A DNA stretch of 62,057 nucleotides, from the IMG/VR virus record IMGVR_UViG_3300032285_002448, positions 1-62,057 of that record; one strand, given 5' to 3'. The translations under genes were made by a program, and so were the position numbers. Under the pieces are notes generated by a model. The model worked only from the letters and a program-made list of their open reading frames with translations, ran no database searches and had not been told where the DNA came from. Below are positions 27,847-36,173 of the stretch, piece after piece. The stretch is from a virus. Position 1 is the stretch's first letter. Every line of letters begins with the position of its first letter.

Positions 27847-28497
27847 TTATGTTTGGGTGTCTTCATCATTAACTGCGTACATTTTTGTGTAAATTTCTTC
27901 AAGTGCATTGTCAGGCCAAGAAGAATTTTTGTAAACATGTTCTTCTAGATATTTAAAATCAAACCTGCCTTGCTCTGTTTTAGCTCGTATAATTTGAGAT
28001 TCTTCTGGACTAAACGCTGGCATCATTATCTCCATACCAACTGGCTGTTCCCCGTATGTAAAACAATTAAAAAATCCAAATGTTTTGAGATTTTTATCTT
28101 CATCTATAAAGAAATATTCTGGATCCATAGTGACTTTGTATACTTTTTCTTGTCTAAAATCCATGCACATCTGTGTCAGCTGATCTTTCCAATCAGGGCA
28201 ATACTGATCTAATGTTTCGCCTCTATCAAGGATGTCTTTACAGAAGTGTCCTCCAAATCTTAGATAGACTCTCCATCCATCTCTGTTTTCTTGTCCAAAC
28301 TGTGGGCACCATTTGTATTTAGATAACGGTCCTGTTACATGATTAAGGTCCCGCACAAAGCATGATCTTACAAATAGTAAAGAGCATGTTGGGCGTTCTA
28401 CGTATGCTGTGCAAATGTAACTGTTATCTTTGGCCTTATAAAGATGAAAAATTCCTTCTTTGATAAATTCCCAATTTTCGCTCATCGGTTCTCTCAT
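27847..28497 (-). CDS. Kinase-fold-like protein, copy 1
   Basis: A 216-residue protein from the ATG at 28497, which overlaps the upstream stop (ATGA). A longer frame from 28641 is rejected. It is a paralogue of the genes at 35457-36173 and 40582-41259. The shared C-lobe pattern is CPDWKDQL...YKVTMDPEYFFID...LKTFGFF. This matches the spacing of a kinase catalytic loop (HxDxxxxN) followed by a DFG-like site, but the key residues are replaced, so it may be an inactive or divergent kinase. It is in a cassette with an oxygenase and a zinc-ribbon radical SAM gene. Confidence 0.55.
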   Translation of the reverse strand: MREPMSENWEFIKEGIFHLYKAKDNSYICTAYVERPTCSLLFVRSCFVRDLNHVTGPLSKYKWCPQFGQENRDGWRVYLRFGGHFCKDILDRGETLDQYCPDWKDQLTQMCMDFRQEKVYKVTMDPEYFFIDEDKNLKTFGFFNCFTYGEQPVGMEIMMPAFSPEESQIIRAKTEQGRFDFKYLEEHVYKNSSWPDNALEEIYTKMYAVNDEDTQT

Positions 28498-29270
28498 ATT
28501 ACCTCCGTAATTACTAAATGAACTCGTGGAGTATCTCCATAGTTTATAACGGTATGTTCTATAGCTGTGGGGAAAAATTGCCAAGCCGTTCCTGCTGGCA
28601 TGTGCATTTTTACAGTTTCTGAAGTTGTTTTGAACAACCAATAAACGTTAGAGTTTGTTACTACAGGTATGTGATATCGCACAGGAGTTCTAGAGCTATC
28701 AATGTGGAAATTGTATCCTTCTTTAGAGTTGATCCACATGAATGCGGCTCTTCCTTTAAATGGCTGTCCATATGTAACTTTGTGAAAATCAAATATATCT
28801 TGTATTATCTTTTCAAGGTACGTGCCGTTTAGTTCTTCTAATAACTCTGTATAATCAGCAGGATTCACATCTTGAGCAAATATATGCTCAAATTGTCCTT
28901 TGTATTTTTTCCATCTATCCGGACCCGTTAGACCCGGCAAATGATTAAGATTCATATCCCATGCTATAGCTTTTATGTCAGGATCTATTTGTTTGTTTTT
29001 AAAATCTTCTGTCTTGATAAAATCTAAAAAGGTCATATTGGATTGTGAGAACAAAGTTGCTAACCTAGCTGACTCTTTAGCTTCTTCTTCAATGAATTGA
29101 TTATAATCTAAACCTAAATTAGAAAACAATTCATAAAAACTTTGTTCTAACAATGCTTGATCAACTGAAACGTCTATAGGAAATAGATAAGGTTTCATAA
29201 CATCAACTTCTCTGTAAGAGTTTAGCTGATCAATAGCATCTGCGTTTTGTCTTATTCCGTAGATTGTCAT
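28494..29270 (-). CDS. Aspartyl/asparaginyl beta-hydroxylase-like oxygenase
   Basis: A 258-residue protein. The C-terminal half matches the PF05118-type beta-helix: FHIDSSRTPVRYHIPVVTN (His189, Asp191), MHMPAGTAW, EHTVINYGD with His239, and PRVHL with Arg249. This fits a 2-oxoglutarate/Fe(II) hydroxylase. The N-terminal half is helical and unassigned. Its stop and the kinase-like start overlap, and it stands 1 base after the radical SAM gene, so all three are one operon. The target is unknown. Confidence 0.8.
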   Translation of the reverse strand: MTIYGIRQNADAIDQLNSYREVDVMKPYLFPIDVSVDQALLEQSFYELFSNLGLDYNQFIEEEAKESARLATLFSQSNMTFLDFIKTEDFKNKQIDPDIKAIAWDMNLNHLPGLTGPDRWKKYKGQFEHIFAQDVNPADYTELLEELNGTYLEKIIQDIFDFHKVTYGQPFKGRAAFMWINSKEGYNFHIDSSRTPVRYHIPVVTNSNVYWLFKTTSETVKMHMPAGTAWQFFPTAIEHTVINYGDTPRVHLVITEVI

Positions 29271-29271
29271 A

Positions 29272-30426
29272 TTAATATAATTTACTAAAATCTAGTTCGC
29301 TAACATCATTAGAATATAATTGGTATCGAACTGGCGGATGATCTGGTAAGGTCATCTTTTTATTTGTTTCTATATCTCTTCTTATAACTTGATGTAAGAA
29401 ATTTGTTAGACCGTCGCTTGTAAAGTTACAATAAGGGCCACTACGCAACTCCTCCATGTGTATATCTGTTTCATCACACCATTGAATTAATCTAAATAAT
29501 TGCCCATCTATCTTCACCATTACATGATATATGTTATCGTCCCAGTTAGCTAACTCGAATGTTTTGTTATGTTTGGCGCACCAATCTTTAGTAATTTTAT
29601 AAATGTCACTCACGTACATACGCTCTTGTTCAGGATATCGTCCAATATCGCTTCCGTATCGTATTCTAAACATTACTGGGTTCCAATTACTTGATGTCGT
29701 TTCTTCAAGTATATCTTCTAACTCGCTAATGCTACTCATTGTGTAACTGATGTAGGCCAATGGCATGCCAAGTGTGTTTGCGTTTTCAATTGCAGTTATT
29801 TGTTTATTCCTAATAGTCTTATTGTCTAGGTAACTTGGATGATTCAATCCTATGCATAGCCCATATAATCCTGCTTGCTTACAACTTGATAAAAAATCTA
29901 TATCTGCAAACCTAATACCGTTAGTCATAACCAATAGCTCGTGCCACTTAAATGTATCTACTATTTGTTTAATTAACAAAATAAAATCTTTATGTAAACT
30001 TGCTTCTGCTCCTGCAAGCATTAATCCTGTTCCAGGACGATACCATTTTGCAATTTGATTGACTATTTCATCTACACTCTTATCAACAATTTTATTATCT
30101 GGCATATGATAGCAATGTGGGCAATCAGCATTGCATTTATCGCTAACTTCAAATAGTACACAGTTAGTTTCAAATTTGCTTTTATCTGGATTTAGCGTAG
30201 TTAAAAAATTATAGTCACGCTCTATCATATGATGACTAACTCCGTGAAGAACACAACTCTTTGATAACCACAGTTGATTATCTTTATGATATGTGTATGC
30301 AGGAATGTGTTGATGGCATTGATGGCACAAACTTACTGTAGGTGTTAATACTGTACCATCTATATTTGTCAATGCAACATCACAGTTGTTACTTGCAAAT
30401 TGATTGAATTTGGTTATAACATTCAT
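29272..30426 (-). CDS. Radical SAM protein with N-terminal zinc-ribbon (Tes/MJ0619-like), copy 1
   Basis: A 384-residue radical SAM enzyme. Cys98, Cys102 and Cys105 (CNADCPHC) bind the 4Fe-4S cluster, and LAGAEASLH is a variant of the GGEP motif. Before it stands a CxxC...C.HG module (Cys34, Cys37, Cys58; CHQCHQHIPAY...SCVLHG). That module is characteristic of the archaeal MJ0619/tetraether-lipid-synthase-like radical SAM proteins. The copy at 36172-37215 has the same design. The reaction is unknown; C-C bond formation or methylation on a lipid or pterin would be speculation. It overlaps the upstream oxygenase by 4 bases. Confidence 0.87.
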   Translation of the reverse strand: MNVITKFNQFASNNCDVALTNIDGTVLTPTVSLCHQCHQHIPAYTYHKDNQLWLSKSCVLHGVSHHMIERDYNFLTTLNPDKSKFETNCVLFEVSDKCNADCPHCYHMPDNKIVDKSVDEIVNQIAKWYRPGTGLMLAGAEASLHKDFILLIKQIVDTFKWHELLVMTNGIRFADIDFLSSCKQAGLYGLCIGLNHPSYLDNKTIRNKQITAIENANTLGMPLAYISYTMSSISELEDILEETTSSNWNPVMFRIRYGSDIGRYPEQERMYVSDIYKITKDWCAKHNKTFELANWDDNIYHVMVKIDGQLFRLIQWCDETDIHMEELRSGPYCNFTSDGLTNFLHQVIRRDIETNKKMTLPDHPPVRYQLYSNDVSELDFSKLY

Positions 30427-31004
30427 ATTACTAATTCTTTAGTTAGAATATTATCTACAGAGCTTAACGGTACTTTAAAAATTAAATGAGCTCGTTCAGT
30501 AGTACCTTTGTTAATAGTCCCATGCGGAACAGTAGTGTTTACAAGATAAACGCTACCACATTCTAGTACAACTTCTTCGTCTTCGAATTGAAAATAACTG
30601 CTATCATTAGTTTCTATAGGAATATGTATCTTAACATGCTCTTCATCATTGTATAGTTCTTTATCAATGTGAAATTCTATTTGCGCACCAGGGCCGTGTG
30701 TAGTAATAACCATTTGCTTTGCGTAAGGGAAAGCGTCTAATAGTTTCTTAGCAAAACCAAACATCAAAGGAGTAGGTGTATCAAATTTATAATTAGATGC
30801 TTCTTCGCCGGGCGCATCATACGGAAAGCAAGGTTGGGTAGGATCAGCTAACTTAGTTTGCATTGCATAACTGTAACCATTTGGAAAAACCTTAGATCTA
30901 TATTCCATAGACTGGTAATCTTTCTTGATTGTCTTGTAAAAAGAAGTCAATTCATCAAAAGAAAATTTAATATTGGACAGTTTTTCAACGTTAAATGTCA
31001 GCAT
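30423..31004 (-). CDS. Asp/Asn hydroxylase-like oxygenase
   Basis: A 193-residue beta-helix protein from the ATG at 31004, which lies 4 bases after a perfect TATAAATA. A longer frame would run through that promoter and is rejected. Motifs are EFHIDKE (His112, Asp114), HIPIETNDSSYFQF, VPHGTINKG (His161) and TERAHLIF (Arg171). These are the expected Fe(II) and 2-oxoglutarate ligands. It leads the operon that continues with the zinc-ribbon radical SAM, the next hydroxylase and the kinase-like protein. Confidence 0.8.
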   Translation of the reverse strand: MLTFNVEKLSNIKFSFDELTSFYKTIKKDYQSMEYRSKVFPNGYSYAMQTKLADPTQPCFPYDAPGEEASNYKFDTPTPLMFGFAKKLLDAFPYAKQMVITTHGPGAQIEFHIDKELYNDEEHVKIHIPIETNDSSYFQFEDEEVVLECGSVYLVNTTVPHGTINKGTTERAHLIFKVPLSSVDNILTKELVI

Positions 31005-31017
31005 GAAATATTTATAT
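30997..31017. repeat. 21-bp repeat A, copy 1 (start-codon/promoter element)
   Basis: These 21 bases are identical to 41914-41934. They contain the first codons (ATG CTG AC) of the oxygenase gene, a 4-base spacer (TTTC) and the TATAAATA octamer, read on the minus strand. Both flanks continue with TACTTTA a few bases later. The proteins differ after the first three residues, so the conservation is in the regulatory DNA. Confidence 0.85.
31009..31016 (-). promoter_or_regulatory. T4-late-type promoter octamer TATAAATA
   Basis: A perfect match to the T4 late promoter element, on the minus strand, ending 4 bases before the ATG at 31004. If transcription starts about 6 bases downstream, as in T4, the message would begin inside or at the start codon. 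The true start site or start codon therefore deserves mapping. Confidence 0.6.
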
Positions 31018-31022
31018 AAGTA
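31015..31022 (+). promoter_or_regulatory. Late-promoter-like octamer TATAAGTA
   Basis: TATAAGTA, one mismatch to TATAAATA, lies 7 bases before the ATG at 31030 of the Rossmann-fold gene. It overlaps the opposite-strand octamer, so the 25-base gap holds a compact divergent promoter pair. The same octamer precedes the oxygenase gene at 32853. Confidence 0.5.
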
Positions 31023-31029
31023 CTTTACT

Positions 31030-31560
31030 ATGAAAATATTATGCACAGGCAATCCATCTAAGGGCATTGCACAATCTATACATAAATTATATCCAGACAC
31101 TACCTTTTTATCTAGGTCAAACGGATACGATTTAACTACACAAGACGGTATTGATAAATTTAAATCTATGTTGCCCGACTACGATGTGTTTATTAATCAT
31201 AGTCAACTAACAGGCCAAACACAACGCGACTTACTGACTTATGCAAGCGAAGCATGGTCTGAAGGATATGTTATTAATATAGGTAGTGTAATAGAATTTA
31301 AACGTTGGGAATGGTTAGAACCGACTGCCGCAGAAGAAAAAAGGCAACTAAGAGAACTTAGCTTAGAATTAAGCAGTCAGCATTTTAAAACTACTCATCT
31401 TATTGTTGGTGGACTGCAAAGCTGTAACGAAGATCCATTACGCATTCATACAGATCGTGTTGCAGAAACTATTAAATGGATTTTAGAAAATGAAAACCAC
31501 ATACCGTTAATATATGTGGATCATGTCAATGACGAATTGATAAAACGTTATCTCAAATAA
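31030..31560 (+). CDS. Short Rossmann-fold (SDR-like) protein
   Basis: A 176-residue protein from the ATG at 31030 (MKILCTGNPSKGIAQSI). A longer frame from 30973 overlaps the divergent gene and is rejected. The TGNPSKG loop after the first strand, then DVFINHSQ and VINIGSV, look like a reduced short-chain dehydrogenase fold with a dinucleotide-binding start. The Tyr-x-x-x-Lys pair is not obvious. It overlaps the convergent 110-residue gene by 13 bases. The substrate is unknown. Confidence 0.6.
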   Translation: MKILCTGNPSKGIAQSIHKLYPDTTFLSRSNGYDLTTQDGIDKFKSMLPDYDVFINHSQLTGQTQRDLLTYASEAWSEGYVINIGSVIEFKRWEWLEPTAAEEKRQLRELSLELSSQHFKTTHLIVGGLQSCNEDPLRIHTDRVAETIKWILENENHIPLIYVDHVNDELIKRYLK

Positions 31561-31880
31561 AGATTATAAAGATCTTTAGTAACTGTTATTTCTTCAGTGT
31601 TAACTGATACAGCTATTTTATTATATTGATTGTATCTAACTTTAATAGGTTCTTGATAAGCAATAACAGGATCTTTTATATAGTGTTGAAATGCTTCTTT
31701 ATTTTCAAACATCATTTCACAATATTCAGTCATCCTATCATCCGATAATGAAACTTGTAGTGCTATTAGATGTCCAGGGTCAACATGTTCTTCTTCTATA
31801 TAATCATACATGTCAGCATCGTATCTAAAAAACTCAATGTCTTTATTAAGACGCACTGACGTTGTAACTACTTTATACAT
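31548..31880 (-). CDS. Hypothetical small protein
   Basis: A 110-residue acidic protein from the ATG at 31880. The longer frame uses a TTG at 31889. It overlaps the stop of the nitroreductase-like gene by 8 bases, so the two are co-translated. EFFRYDADMYDYIEEEHVDP and QVSLSDDRMTEYCEMMFEN suggest an alpha/beta fold such as a ferredoxin-like or monooxygenase-like sheet, but no motif is firm. Confidence 0.55.
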   Translation of the reverse strand: MYKVVTTSVRLNKDIEFFRYDADMYDYIEEEHVDPGHLIALQVSLSDDRMTEYCEMMFENKEAFQHYIKDPVIAYQEPIKVRYNQYNKIAVSVNTEEITVTKDLYNLYLR

Positions 31881-32802
31881 TCTCTTCAACAGTAACGTAA
31901 TCTTTAGTTGTTAAAATACAAGTAACCATCATGTCATCGTTGTAGCGATTTTCAATTCCAACCCAGTTGTGAGGTTTGGTAGGATCTAATGCTTTGCCAA
32001 TACAGATCCAAGGACGTGGAACAAAGTTTTCTTTAGTATAGGTGCCGTACTTGACATGTAGAGTATCTTCTACACGAGCAACACGAGGATCAAACATATT
32101 AAAAGCATTACAGTATGCTACCTGGTAACCTTGAGCCAATGCAGTTAGACCAATTCGAGCATACAAATCGCCCATGTCAAACCAGTAACTTGTATCATAT
32201 TGCTCAGGCGGTACGCTAATCATCATAGGTGTTGTAACCATCTGTGGAGGGCGAATGTGTCCGTTAACATCACCAGCTGATCCCCAATAGATAGCCAATG
32301 CCGCTAATTTTTTACGGACATCTGCATCAGTTACAATGATCTTATATCCTGCACGTTTAGATAAAAACTCATCAATTAAACTGTTAATTTTATCAGTAGT
32401 AACTGGATCAACTGCTACTTCTGAATTAAATGTACGATGTGCATGTTTTAGTTTTTCTTGCTTTTCCTCGCCAACATATTCTTCTAGATCAACACGTTCC
32501 ATTAGAACTTCAGCGCCATCTGCTGAGTTCTTCCATGCATACGCAATATTGTTTTCATGTAGGAAGTATCGTAAACTACCAACTGCTAATCCAATATGTT
32601 GCCATTTCTCAAAAGTATGCACATGCTCGGGCATAAATGCTTCATTTTCTCTACGGGGATCTAACATTAAAAATTCGTCTGTTAACGTGAATTTAACGCT
32701 AATCTTATCAGCAGTTTGGTTAATGTCAACAGCATAAAATGTGCGGCCACAACGAACTGGGGCAAGATAGACAAGTTTTTTAACTGTTTTTAATAGGCTC
32801 AT
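31873..32802 (-). CDS. Nitroreductase-like protein (putative)
   Basis: A 309-residue protein. The C-terminal third has a layout seen in FMN-dependent nitroreductases: MISVPPEQYD, a DMGDLYARIGLTALAQGYQ helix, then VPRPWICIGKAL near the end. The N-terminal part is a charged region of unknown fold. FMN-binding residues cannot be confirmed by eye. GGAG stands before the ATG, and the late-like octamer TATAAATT ends 13 bases upstream. It is co-transcribed with the 110-residue gene. Confidence 0.5.
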   Translation of the reverse strand: MSLLKTVKKLVYLAPVRCGRTFYAVDINQTADKISVKFTLTDEFLMLDPRRENEAFMPEHVHTFEKWQHIGLAVGSLRYFLHENNIAYAWKNSADGAEVLMERVDLEEYVGEEKQEKLKHAHRTFNSEVAVDPVTTDKINSLIDEFLSKRAGYKIIVTDADVRKKLAALAIYWGSAGDVNGHIRPPQMVTTPMMISVPPEQYDTSYWFDMGDLYARIGLTALAQGYQVAYCNAFNMFDPRVARVEDTLHVKYGTYTKENFVPRPWICIGKALDPTKPHNWVGIENRYNDDMMVTCILTTKDYVTVEENV

Positions 32803-32815
32803 ATTGAACTCCGGT

Positions 32816-32823
32816 AATTTATA
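32816..32823 (-). promoter_or_regulatory. Late-promoter-like octamer TATAAATT
   Basis: One mismatch to TATAAATA, ending 13 bases before the ATG at 32802. Here the leader is long enough to hold the GGAG ribosome site. It stands next to the 22-base palindrome at 32820-32841. Confidence 0.45.
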
Positions 32824-32841
32824 GTGATATTTATCACTATA
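32820..32841. promoter_or_regulatory. 22-bp palindrome between divergent operons
   Basis: Two 10-base arms (TATAGTGATA and TATCACTATA) flank a 2-base centre (TT), a perfect inverted repeat in the 50-base gap between divergent genes. Both late-like octamers overlap its ends. The size and place fit an operator for a dimeric repressor or activator. No regulator gene is seen nearby. Confidence 0.55.
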
Positions 32842-32847
32842 TAAGTA
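32840..32847 (+). promoter_or_regulatory. Late-promoter-like octamer TATAAGTA
   Basis: TATAAGTA lies 5 bases before the ATG at 32853 and partly inside the palindrome. It is the same octamer as at 31015-31022, in the same start-proximal position. Confidence 0.5.
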
Positions 32848-32852
32848 GTAGT

Positions 32853-33506
32853 ATGGACCACAAAGATTACTATGTTTCAGACGCTAAATTCTTAAAACTA
32901 GGAATAGATGTTCCTTACGAATCTATGCTTAAAGAAGCACAAGCACTAAAACACAGGTTTACAGATCATAGAGGTGGTGAGGATGTACATAAAGGCTGGA
33001 AGTCCCTAGCATTATACGGACTAGGAGAGGATTTGCACGAAAGCTGGCAAGACTATGGATACTCTAGTGCTGTTGAGGCCGCCAAGGATTTTAAATGGAC
33101 TCCGGCTGCTACAGAATGTCCTACTATCATGCATTTTTTGCATAACACGTTTCCTTGTAAGCGATACGGAAGGGTTAGGCTTATGCTTGTAGAAGCAGGC
33201 GGTTGGATTGGTCCGCACAGTGATACCAAACACAGATTATTAGAAAACATCAATATATCATTAAGCAATCCCAAAGGTTGCATTTGGCGTTGGGAGGACG
33301 GTGAGGAACTGTTCATGGAACCTGGGGGCGCCTATGCTATGAATATTAGCTATGAGCATAGCATATACAATCGTAGTACCGAAGATCGATTTCATTTAAT
33401 TGTAGCAAGACACGATTCTACTGACGATTGGAAAGCATTAATTGATCAGGCGGCGTCTAATTCTAATGTCAAAGGACATTACATTCAACACGAAATCGCT
33501 GTTTAA
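32853..33506 (+). CDS. Asp/Asn hydroxylase-like oxygenase
   Basis: A 217-residue protein. The C-terminal beta-helix has IGPHSDTKHRLL (His122, Asp124), ISLSNPKGC, YEHSIYNRS with His169, and DRFHLIV with Arg179. It fits a 2OG-Fe(II) hydroxylase. The N-terminal region (YYVSDAKFLKLGI) is unassigned. Start-proximal TATAAGTA suggests late expression. It overlaps the convergent gene's stop by 4 bases. The target is unknown. Confidence 0.8.
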   Translation: MDHKDYYVSDAKFLKLGIDVPYESMLKEAQALKHRFTDHRGGEDVHKGWKSLALYGLGEDLHESWQDYGYSSAVEAAKDFKWTPAATECPTIMHFLHNTFPCKRYGRVRLMLVEAGGWIGPHSDTKHRLLENINISLSNPKGCIWRWEDGEELFMEPGGAYAMNISYEHSIYNRSTEDRFHLIVARHDSTDDWKALIDQAASNSNVKGHYIQHEIAV

Positions 33507-34927
33507 CCTAACATCCTAGGACTGTGCCAATCAGTACTGTGCCAAGGAGTTTTCTTTAGCAAATTAATATCAGTTAAATCAAAACTACTAATTGGTCCAT
33601 TTGACACTTGTTGTACAGGATAGTATCCATCTGCAGATCGTGAAGTCATCATAACATTAATGTTAGGATCTATTTGTTTTAGCTTGTTAATTAATTTGTT
33701 TTCGCAAGTTACACGATACTTTAGACTCTGCGTAGCGGTATAAGGACTGTGTGTAAAAACATCACTTAGATTTAAAAGTGTGCGCTTGTTGGGTTCAATC
33801 CAATTAAGATCATATGTTGACATGTAATCAATTAAAACATATTCAAACTTTAAAGATTTAATCTTAGCCCATAACTCTTGCCAGTTGTCATGTTTGCTAA
33901 TAAAACTTTCCCATTCTTTCTTAGTATATTCTATGTAAGCATCGATGTCGTTGTATGTGCCAACAGGAATTATAGGTAAGTGTGCCCGATAAAATTCAGC
34001 GTAGTTAGTACCGTCCCATTCCTCAACCATAGCTTTCATAAATTGAAGCGTATTGTGATTAATGTCAGTAAAGATGACTTTTGTATTTGGAGTAATTCCT
34101 ATGCGTTCTAAATAGGTAATCCAGTAGACTCCAATACCTACAGTAATATATTGTTCTACAGGACCATCAAAGGGAATATGGTCTTTGAACTGATCACTAT
34201 TCCAACTGGCATAAAAATTATTGCAAAAGAATTGATTATGATATATGTCGCTCATCATTCTAAGAAAAACATGATCGTGTTCGTAATACAAATATTTCTT
34301 GTTGTTACGAATATCTTCCCCTAGATCTATGATTGTTTTATTGTGTGCTAATGCTGTTGATATAATGTTCCAACCGTGGCATTTCATTGCGTATTCTTTA
34401 TTAGTAGTTCCGGGCTTAATCCAAGCCGCTACTTCATGATCGTTGTACAAGCATTCTGTACTGCGTAATGGTTCTGTTTGAATATGTGGAATGTCTTGTT
34501 GTTTGCCTATACTAGGAAATCCTAATTGTTTATAATCTTCTAGCTGTACAATGTAAAACTGATGATGCAATTCATAATAACCATTCTTCCAGTAAGACTG
34601 TTCGTTTCTTTCTAATATGTGTCCTGCAACAAAGAAATCTTGTTTACATATTTTTTCTATAGCCGGAAATATTCTGTCACTTAATCCTAGGCTCATTCCC
34701 ATTGCAATGACTACGGCATGTGAGTACTCTTGAGAACTCGCAAAAGTCAATAGTTCATCTTCATCTTTGCCTATAAAAATATCATATCCTTTAGTAGCAA
34801 ATCTATGTACAAGGAAGTCGCTAATATTAATTGATACTTCAGTTGCCCAGCCGCTTTGGTATAGATCTCTATTATCTATAATGCAGATTACAATAGGGTT
34901 AGTGTTTGTCTGATTGAATACTACCAT
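33503..34927 (-). CDS. Two-domain hypothetical protein, C-terminal part methyltransferase-like
   Basis: A 474-residue protein. The first ~170 residues hold an alpha/beta region with HAVVIAMGMSLGL, AGHILERNEQSYW and YELHHQFYIVQ, possibly a divergent transferase domain. Around residues 255-320, EQYITVGIGVYWITYL, NTKVIFTDINHNTL and MKAMVEEWDG resemble motifs I-II of a class I methyltransferase, but a Gly-rich loop is weak. I cannot name the family. It overlaps the upstream gene by 7 bases and the convergent oxygenase by 4. Confidence 0.5.
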   Translation of the reverse strand: MVVFNQTNTNPIVICIIDNRDLYQSGWATEVSINISDFLVHRFATKGYDIFIGKDEDELLTFASSQEYSHAVVIAMGMSLGLSDRIFPAIEKICKQDFFVAGHILERNEQSYWKNGYYELHHQFYIVQLEDYKQLGFPSIGKQQDIPHIQTEPLRSTECLYNDHEVAAWIKPGTTNKEYAMKCHGWNIISTALAHNKTIIDLGEDIRNNKKYLYYEHDHVFLRMMSDIYHNQFFCNNFYASWNSDQFKDHIPFDGPVEQYITVGIGVYWITYLERIGITPNTKVIFTDINHNTLQFMKAMVEEWDGTNYAEFYRAHLPIIPVGTYNDIDAYIEYTKKEWESFISKHDNWQELWAKIKSLKFEYVLIDYMSTYDLNWIEPNKRTLLNLSDVFTHSPYTATQSLKYRVTCENKLINKLKQIDPNINVMMTSRSADGYYPVQQVSNGPISSFDLTDINLLKKTPWHSTDWHSPRMLG

Positions 34928-35460
34928 TTCTTAACTTTATCTAGTTGATCCAAGAACACATCTTTGTTTAGTTTCCAAAAGGTCTGTACATGTCCTCTAT
35001 ATTCTTTGCTAACTGCTAATGTCAAGCAACCTGTTAGTGCTAACGAAGGACCCCATACTGTATGAACTAATCGTTGTGTTCCTATTTCGCTAGGGTGTGT
35101 TGTTATATACATATCGCCTTCCCCTACCCACTCAATACATTGAGGGATAAAGAACTGTGCAGTTACGTTTTGATGTGATGTTATACCTTCTCTAGTGCGT
35201 AAATGATCTATGGGCATCATATCAGTAAACGCACAGGTCCTTGCACATATACGGTATGCGTTATCTCCTAGCTCAGGTAGTGAATGGGCGCCTACTGTGC
35301 CTACGGCGGTATTATTGTAGTAAAGAACCCACACGCACCATTTGTCTTCCTTTGCTAAACTATCAACAAGCATCTTTTGTGTAGCGTTATTAACAAAGCC
35401 TCTGCGCTCTGCCTCAGCATAAAAATCAGAAAGATCTAAGTCTTCTGACCAAGGCATCAT
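34921..35460 (-). CDS. Hypothetical protein, possible GNAT acetyltransferase
   Basis: A 179-residue protein from the ATG at 35460, which overlaps the upstream kinase-like stop in an ATGA; a start at 35469 is possible. DKWCVWVLYYNNTAVGTVGA looks like strands 2-3 of a GNAT acyltransferase, and TLAVSKEYRGHVQTFW later could be the region before the acetyl-CoA pyrophosphate loop. The usual RxxGxG/A motif is not clear. Gene order suggests the same operon as the kinase-like and methyltransferase-like genes. Confidence 0.5.
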   Translation of the reverse strand: MMPWSEDLDLSDFYAEAERRGFVNNATQKMLVDSLAKEDKWCVWVLYYNNTAVGTVGAHSLPELGDNAYRICARTCAFTDMMPIDHLRTREGITSHQNVTAQFFIPQCIEWVGEGDMYITTHPSEIGTQRLVHTVWGPSLALTGCLTLAVSKEYRGHVQTFWKLNKDVFLDQLDKVKKW

Positions 35461-36173
35461 TTTATACATCTTGCTTGCTCAATAAAGTCTGCAGGATACA
35501 TATTGCTAAAGCTATCCCAGCACAGTTGCTCTAAAACATCTAGCGGTTGCTTTTCATTCCAATCAATACCTTTTGATTCTGTGTACTTTTTCATTTCTTG
35601 CTGTCTATTAGAATGTATATGACTTGAATGATCAGCAATACTAATAGGACCTTCATCACTGCTATAGGTAAAAAAATAATTAATACTTTTTAGTTTACCA
35701 TCTACTACAAAGTAACTACTAGGGTGCATACTATACTTGTACCACCCTCTAGCCTTATGTGCTCCAATAATAGCAAACATTTGCTCTTGCCAATCAGGTA
35801 ACACAGCATCATACCCGCCTTCATCTATACTACGTTGCCAAAAGTCTGGACCGTCTATTTCTAAATAGATTTTACGATCCGGAATGTTTACCTCTTTAAT
35901 TTTAGGAACCATATCTGGATTATGCCAAGCCATATTGCTGAGGAAGTGTAATTCTCTTTGGAACTTTGCTTTCATTAATTGTGGATCTACAACTTCGTTT
36001 TGACCTTGATGGTATTCAGTATCATTGTTGTACCATTGTACAAATGTCTTTTTATCATCAGATATCAAGCTGGTGTAGATTAAATTATTACGACAAAGAC
36101 CTTTGCCAGGCACATTATTATAGTAGTAGTTTAATTTTAGGTCCATACTGTAATTATCATAAATATTTTCCAT
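35457..36173 (-). CDS. Kinase-fold-like protein, copy 2
   Basis: A 238-residue paralogue of 27847-28497 and 40582-41259. An alpha-C-like FQRELHFLSNM, a hinge-like RKIYLEIDGPDFW, then DWQEQMFAIIGAHKARGWYK and MHPSSYFVVDGKLKSINYFF give a kinase C-lobe layout without the catalytic HRD and DFG residues. It faces the zinc-ribbon radical SAM gene head to head: their start codons share the bases CATG at 36171-36174. A start at 36146 is an alternative. A scaffold or pseudokinase role is inferred. Confidence 0.55.
   Translation of the reverse strand: MENIYDNYSMDLKLNYYYNNVPGKGLCRNNLIYTSLISDDKKTFVQWYNNDTEYHQGQNEVVDPQLMKAKFQRELHFLSNMAWHNPDMVPKIKEVNIPDRKIYLEIDGPDFWQRSIDEGGYDAVLPDWQEQMFAIIGAHKARGWYKYSMHPSSYFVVDGKLKSINYFFTYSSDEGPISIADHSSHIHSNRQQEMKKYTESKGIDWNEKQPLDVLEQLCWDSFSNMYPADFIEQARCIK
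36158..36165 (+). promoter_or_regulatory. Late-promoter-like octamer CATAAATA
   Basis: One mismatch to TATAAATA, 6 bases before the ATG at 36172. It lies inside the divergent kinase-like coding region, so expression of the two genes must be arranged around one overlapping element. Confidence 0.45.

Noticed and set aside
27847-28641. Longer 264-residue form of the kinase-like protein
   Set aside because: The extra N-terminus is read out of frame through the end of the oxygenase gene; the ATGA start at 28497 is better.
29272-30426. Firm assignment as tetraether lipid synthase
   Set aside because: The zinc-ribbon plus radical SAM layout is similar, but the further cysteines of Tes cannot be confirmed by eye.
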